A DNA stretch of 64,000 nucleotides from Haplosporangium gracile (taxonomy: Eukaryota > Mortierellomycota > Mortierellomycetes > Mortierellales > Mortierellaceae), in the NCBI GenBank assembly GCA_015499985.1, contig JAAAUF010000045.1, positions 1 to 64,000 on the forward strand, in the 5' to 3' direction. Shown piece after piece: positions 61,997 through 64,000 of the stretch (positions are counted from its first letter, which is position 1; each line of letters starts with the position of its first letter). Both the position numbers and the translations under genes were made by a program. Below the pieces are notes generated by a model. It worked only from the letters and a program-made list of their open reading frames with translations. It was not told the DNA's origin and did not search any database.

Positions 61997-64000
61997 TCAT
62001 GCCAAAGGAATGGGCGCAACAGGCATCAAAGACCCATCATCGATATGTCGCTTCGTCCAATGATAATAATACAACAACGCACAAGCAGGCTGGCCTAGAA
62101 TCGTAAACGACACCCAAAAGATCATGTTTCCTAACCCTGTACCCCTCCCACGCCACTTCTCCAACGGTCGTGTCAATGCAATCAGGGGGATCTGGAAGAA
62201 CATGCCCGCAAATGCATATCCGTAGATTAGATGCGTCGGAAGTCCAATCAAAATCTCGTGCATAATTGCAGAGAAGGTGAAGATCACAAACGACGCCAGT
62301 AAAGGGGATGCTCCTGCTGTAACCATGGGTAGGTAGATGTGGCGCTTGAAGAAGATGTAGACGGGCCGGTTCCAGAGAGCCCAGTATCTGCCTACTGAGC
62401 CGGCATTCCACCATGCCAAATAAAACCCACGGTCGCCAAAGTACAACATCTTTTGGATTTTGGGGTATATGGTTAGGCGTACAAGGGAAAATGACGAGAA
62501 AGTCAGTAACTTAGACAAGACAACAAAGTTCACGAGAAGAAAACACAGCTCAGATTGACACCTTTTCTTTGAGCATACCTCGGCGAGGGCGTTGAAGGTG
62601 GCGTGAAAGAAGGTATAGAACATCAAGAGCCAGATGAGGACACTGGTGGTGCTTAGTTTCAATACCCGCTCCAGCATAGTTCCAAAGGCCAACTGGTCGA
62701 CCGCTCGGACAGAGTTCTGAAGGGTTGGGGTTGCATACTGCTCGATCAAAAAGTACATCATGCCAAGACAGGTCAAGGCCTCGAAGACACGCTTGAGGAA
62801 GAACGACTTTCGGAAGACAGTCGACCGTGGGTACGAGGGCTGGTAGCAGAGCGTCGGAGCGAACCAAAAGTAGGCCATGTCCTTGAAGGTTATGTTGTTT
62901 GGGTAGTTGATCTCGTACTCGTAGACCTCCTGGTGCGAGACAAACGTGTTTGACGCCGCGTCGTGGACTCTCCTGGTGTGCTGAAACTTTTCGGGTGGGA
63001 GATCGTAGATGAATCCCGCTCTGAGATCCTGGTTGGTGAGAGAGTAGGAGGTCATTTTGAGGAACTGAATGGTTCCGTTCATCAGACAGGTAATTGACAT
63101 AAAGGGATGGAAGATTTTATAGTACGACATGTAAGAGGGCCAGGCCAGGATTGCAATGACGTTGAGGGCATGGAGCCAGCCAAAGATCTTTTGGGTCCTC
63201 TTGATGCTCGTCTCGGTCTTATTGAGATCCTTGAGAACCTGTTTTGGGTCTTTCTCATTCTCGTCTCCATTAGCACGAGTGTGCCCGTGCGAGTTCGAGG
63301 AGGCTAAGGAGGAGAGTTCAGCAAGCCGTTTTCGGTGTCCGATAGCGCGTTTCATAGCCCAACGTTCCAATTGATAGGTTAGGATGACGTTGAGCGGCAC
63401 AAGCAGATGGGCGAGTCCAGTCAGAATCCAATCCTCCTTCGAAACCTTGGATCCAGGGAGGGAGATAAGAATGCCATATTTTTGATAATTTTCGATAATG
63501 AGTCGGACATTGTTGCCAAACAGCAAGAGCACTGCGCCAATGCAATGAATTAATGCAACAAAAAAGGATAAGAACGAAGGTAAAGAAATACGAGTAGAGA
63601 GAAAGGAGAGCCCCGACAAAACAAAGAAAGAAAAAATGTCAGCAATTGTCCAGAATAATTCACACAACAGTTCATACATACATGCACGCACACCCAAAAA
63701 AAAAAAAAAGGCGTCACCCAACAACTGTACATGGGCGGCAATGGTACAATGCGTCTCTTTTCCGCGAACAAGTTGCCTTTTCCTTCTCCCGATAGCACAC
63801 ACAAACACATAAACATATCCGAGCCAATCCTTGTTACCAGGCACAATGGGAACTTACTTCCAAGATTAACAAATCCACGATAGCTCTCTGGAGGCGCCTC
63901 CTTCGAGAGTGGGCTCGGAGCGAGCTTGGTATGGACTGCAAATGTATGGCGGTAAGATTTGCCTGCTCGTCTTGACGCCTTCAGGTCCCCAGCCTTAGGA
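61997..64000 (-). CDS. DGAT1: Diacylglycerol O-acyltransferase 1, 5' end outside window
   Basis: Three exons (61997-62449, 62579-63531, 63858 to beyond 64000) give about 515 residues of this MBOAT-family ER enzyme. It makes the final, committed acylation of diacylglycerol to triacylglycerol from acyl-CoA. Blocks are YRGFVNLGMLLLFGNNVRL, IIENYQKYGIL, FWFAPTLCYQPSYPR, FFHATFNALAEMLYFGDRGF and LAWWNAGSVGRYWALWNRPV. They are followed by SAIMHEILIGLP with the catalytic His and the end YYYHWTKRHIDDGSLMP. The usual FYxDWWN acyl-CoA motif reads FYLAWWN, so the Asp is Ala. A hydrophilic loop SSNSHGHTRANGDENEKDPK of unusual length sits between early membrane spans. The basic N-terminal part (ASRRAGKSYRHTF) continues beyond the window. 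Confidence 0.92.

Overview
The window is nuclear DNA from a filamentous, early-diverging fungus, most likely a Mortierella-type (Mortierellomycota) species. The clues are many short GT-AG introns (mostly about 60-300 bp, up to 14 per gene), pyrimidine-rich leaders just before start codons, and an F-box/leucine-rich-repeat relic of a kind I associate with Mortierellaceae. The gene set also lacks some Dikarya habits: an animal-like PHIP/BRWD chromatin reader, EAPP, AGFG and a DGAT1-type acyltransferase. The species call is inference. Coding sequences were rebuilt by joining exons so that the phase closes at every junction. All complete models close to a whole number of codons; the doubtful junctions are flagged.

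Layout, 0-27 kb, all on the minus strand: a partial Ala/Glu/Lys repeat protein with a 16-nt first coding exon and a 1.3-kb intron; a gene-poor stretch; a 15-exon gene for a 2,301-residue macroglobulin-like protein of unknown function; a UPF0658-type Golgi membrane protein; a 739-residue disordered orphan; an Old Yellow Enzyme-family oxidoreductase with a presequence; and the PHIP/BRWD WD40-Tudor-bromodomain protein. The last shares a divergent promoter with VMA7 (V-ATPase subunit F, plus strand).

Layout, 28-39 kb, minus strand and tightly packed: class I photolyase, WDR6 (tRNA 2'-O-methylation partner), EAPP-like zinc protein and ketopantoate hydroxymethyltransferase (pantothenate synthesis). 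Only 112-292 bp separate neighbours.

Layout, 39-64 kb: a Thr-rich single-pass membrane protein (plus); a gene graveyard at 43.1-45.6 kb with a broken F-box/LRR gene and a broken, 5'-truncated quinone oxidoreductase; a head-to-head pair, AGFG-type ArfGAP (minus) and SCYL2 pseudokinase (plus), both with NPF endocytic motifs; a second broken quinone oxidoreductase (55.7-56.7 kb, plus); a NIPA magnesium transporter with a very long tail; and the 3' part of DGAT1 (minus), cut by the window end.

The genes are mostly housekeeping and do not form one pathway. The points most worth pursuing are the 2,301-residue protein, the NPF-sharing AGFG/SCYL2 pair, the micro-exons and start-exon puzzles, and the two related quinone-oxidoreductase relics. 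I found no tRNA, rRNA, CRISPR array or intact transposon.
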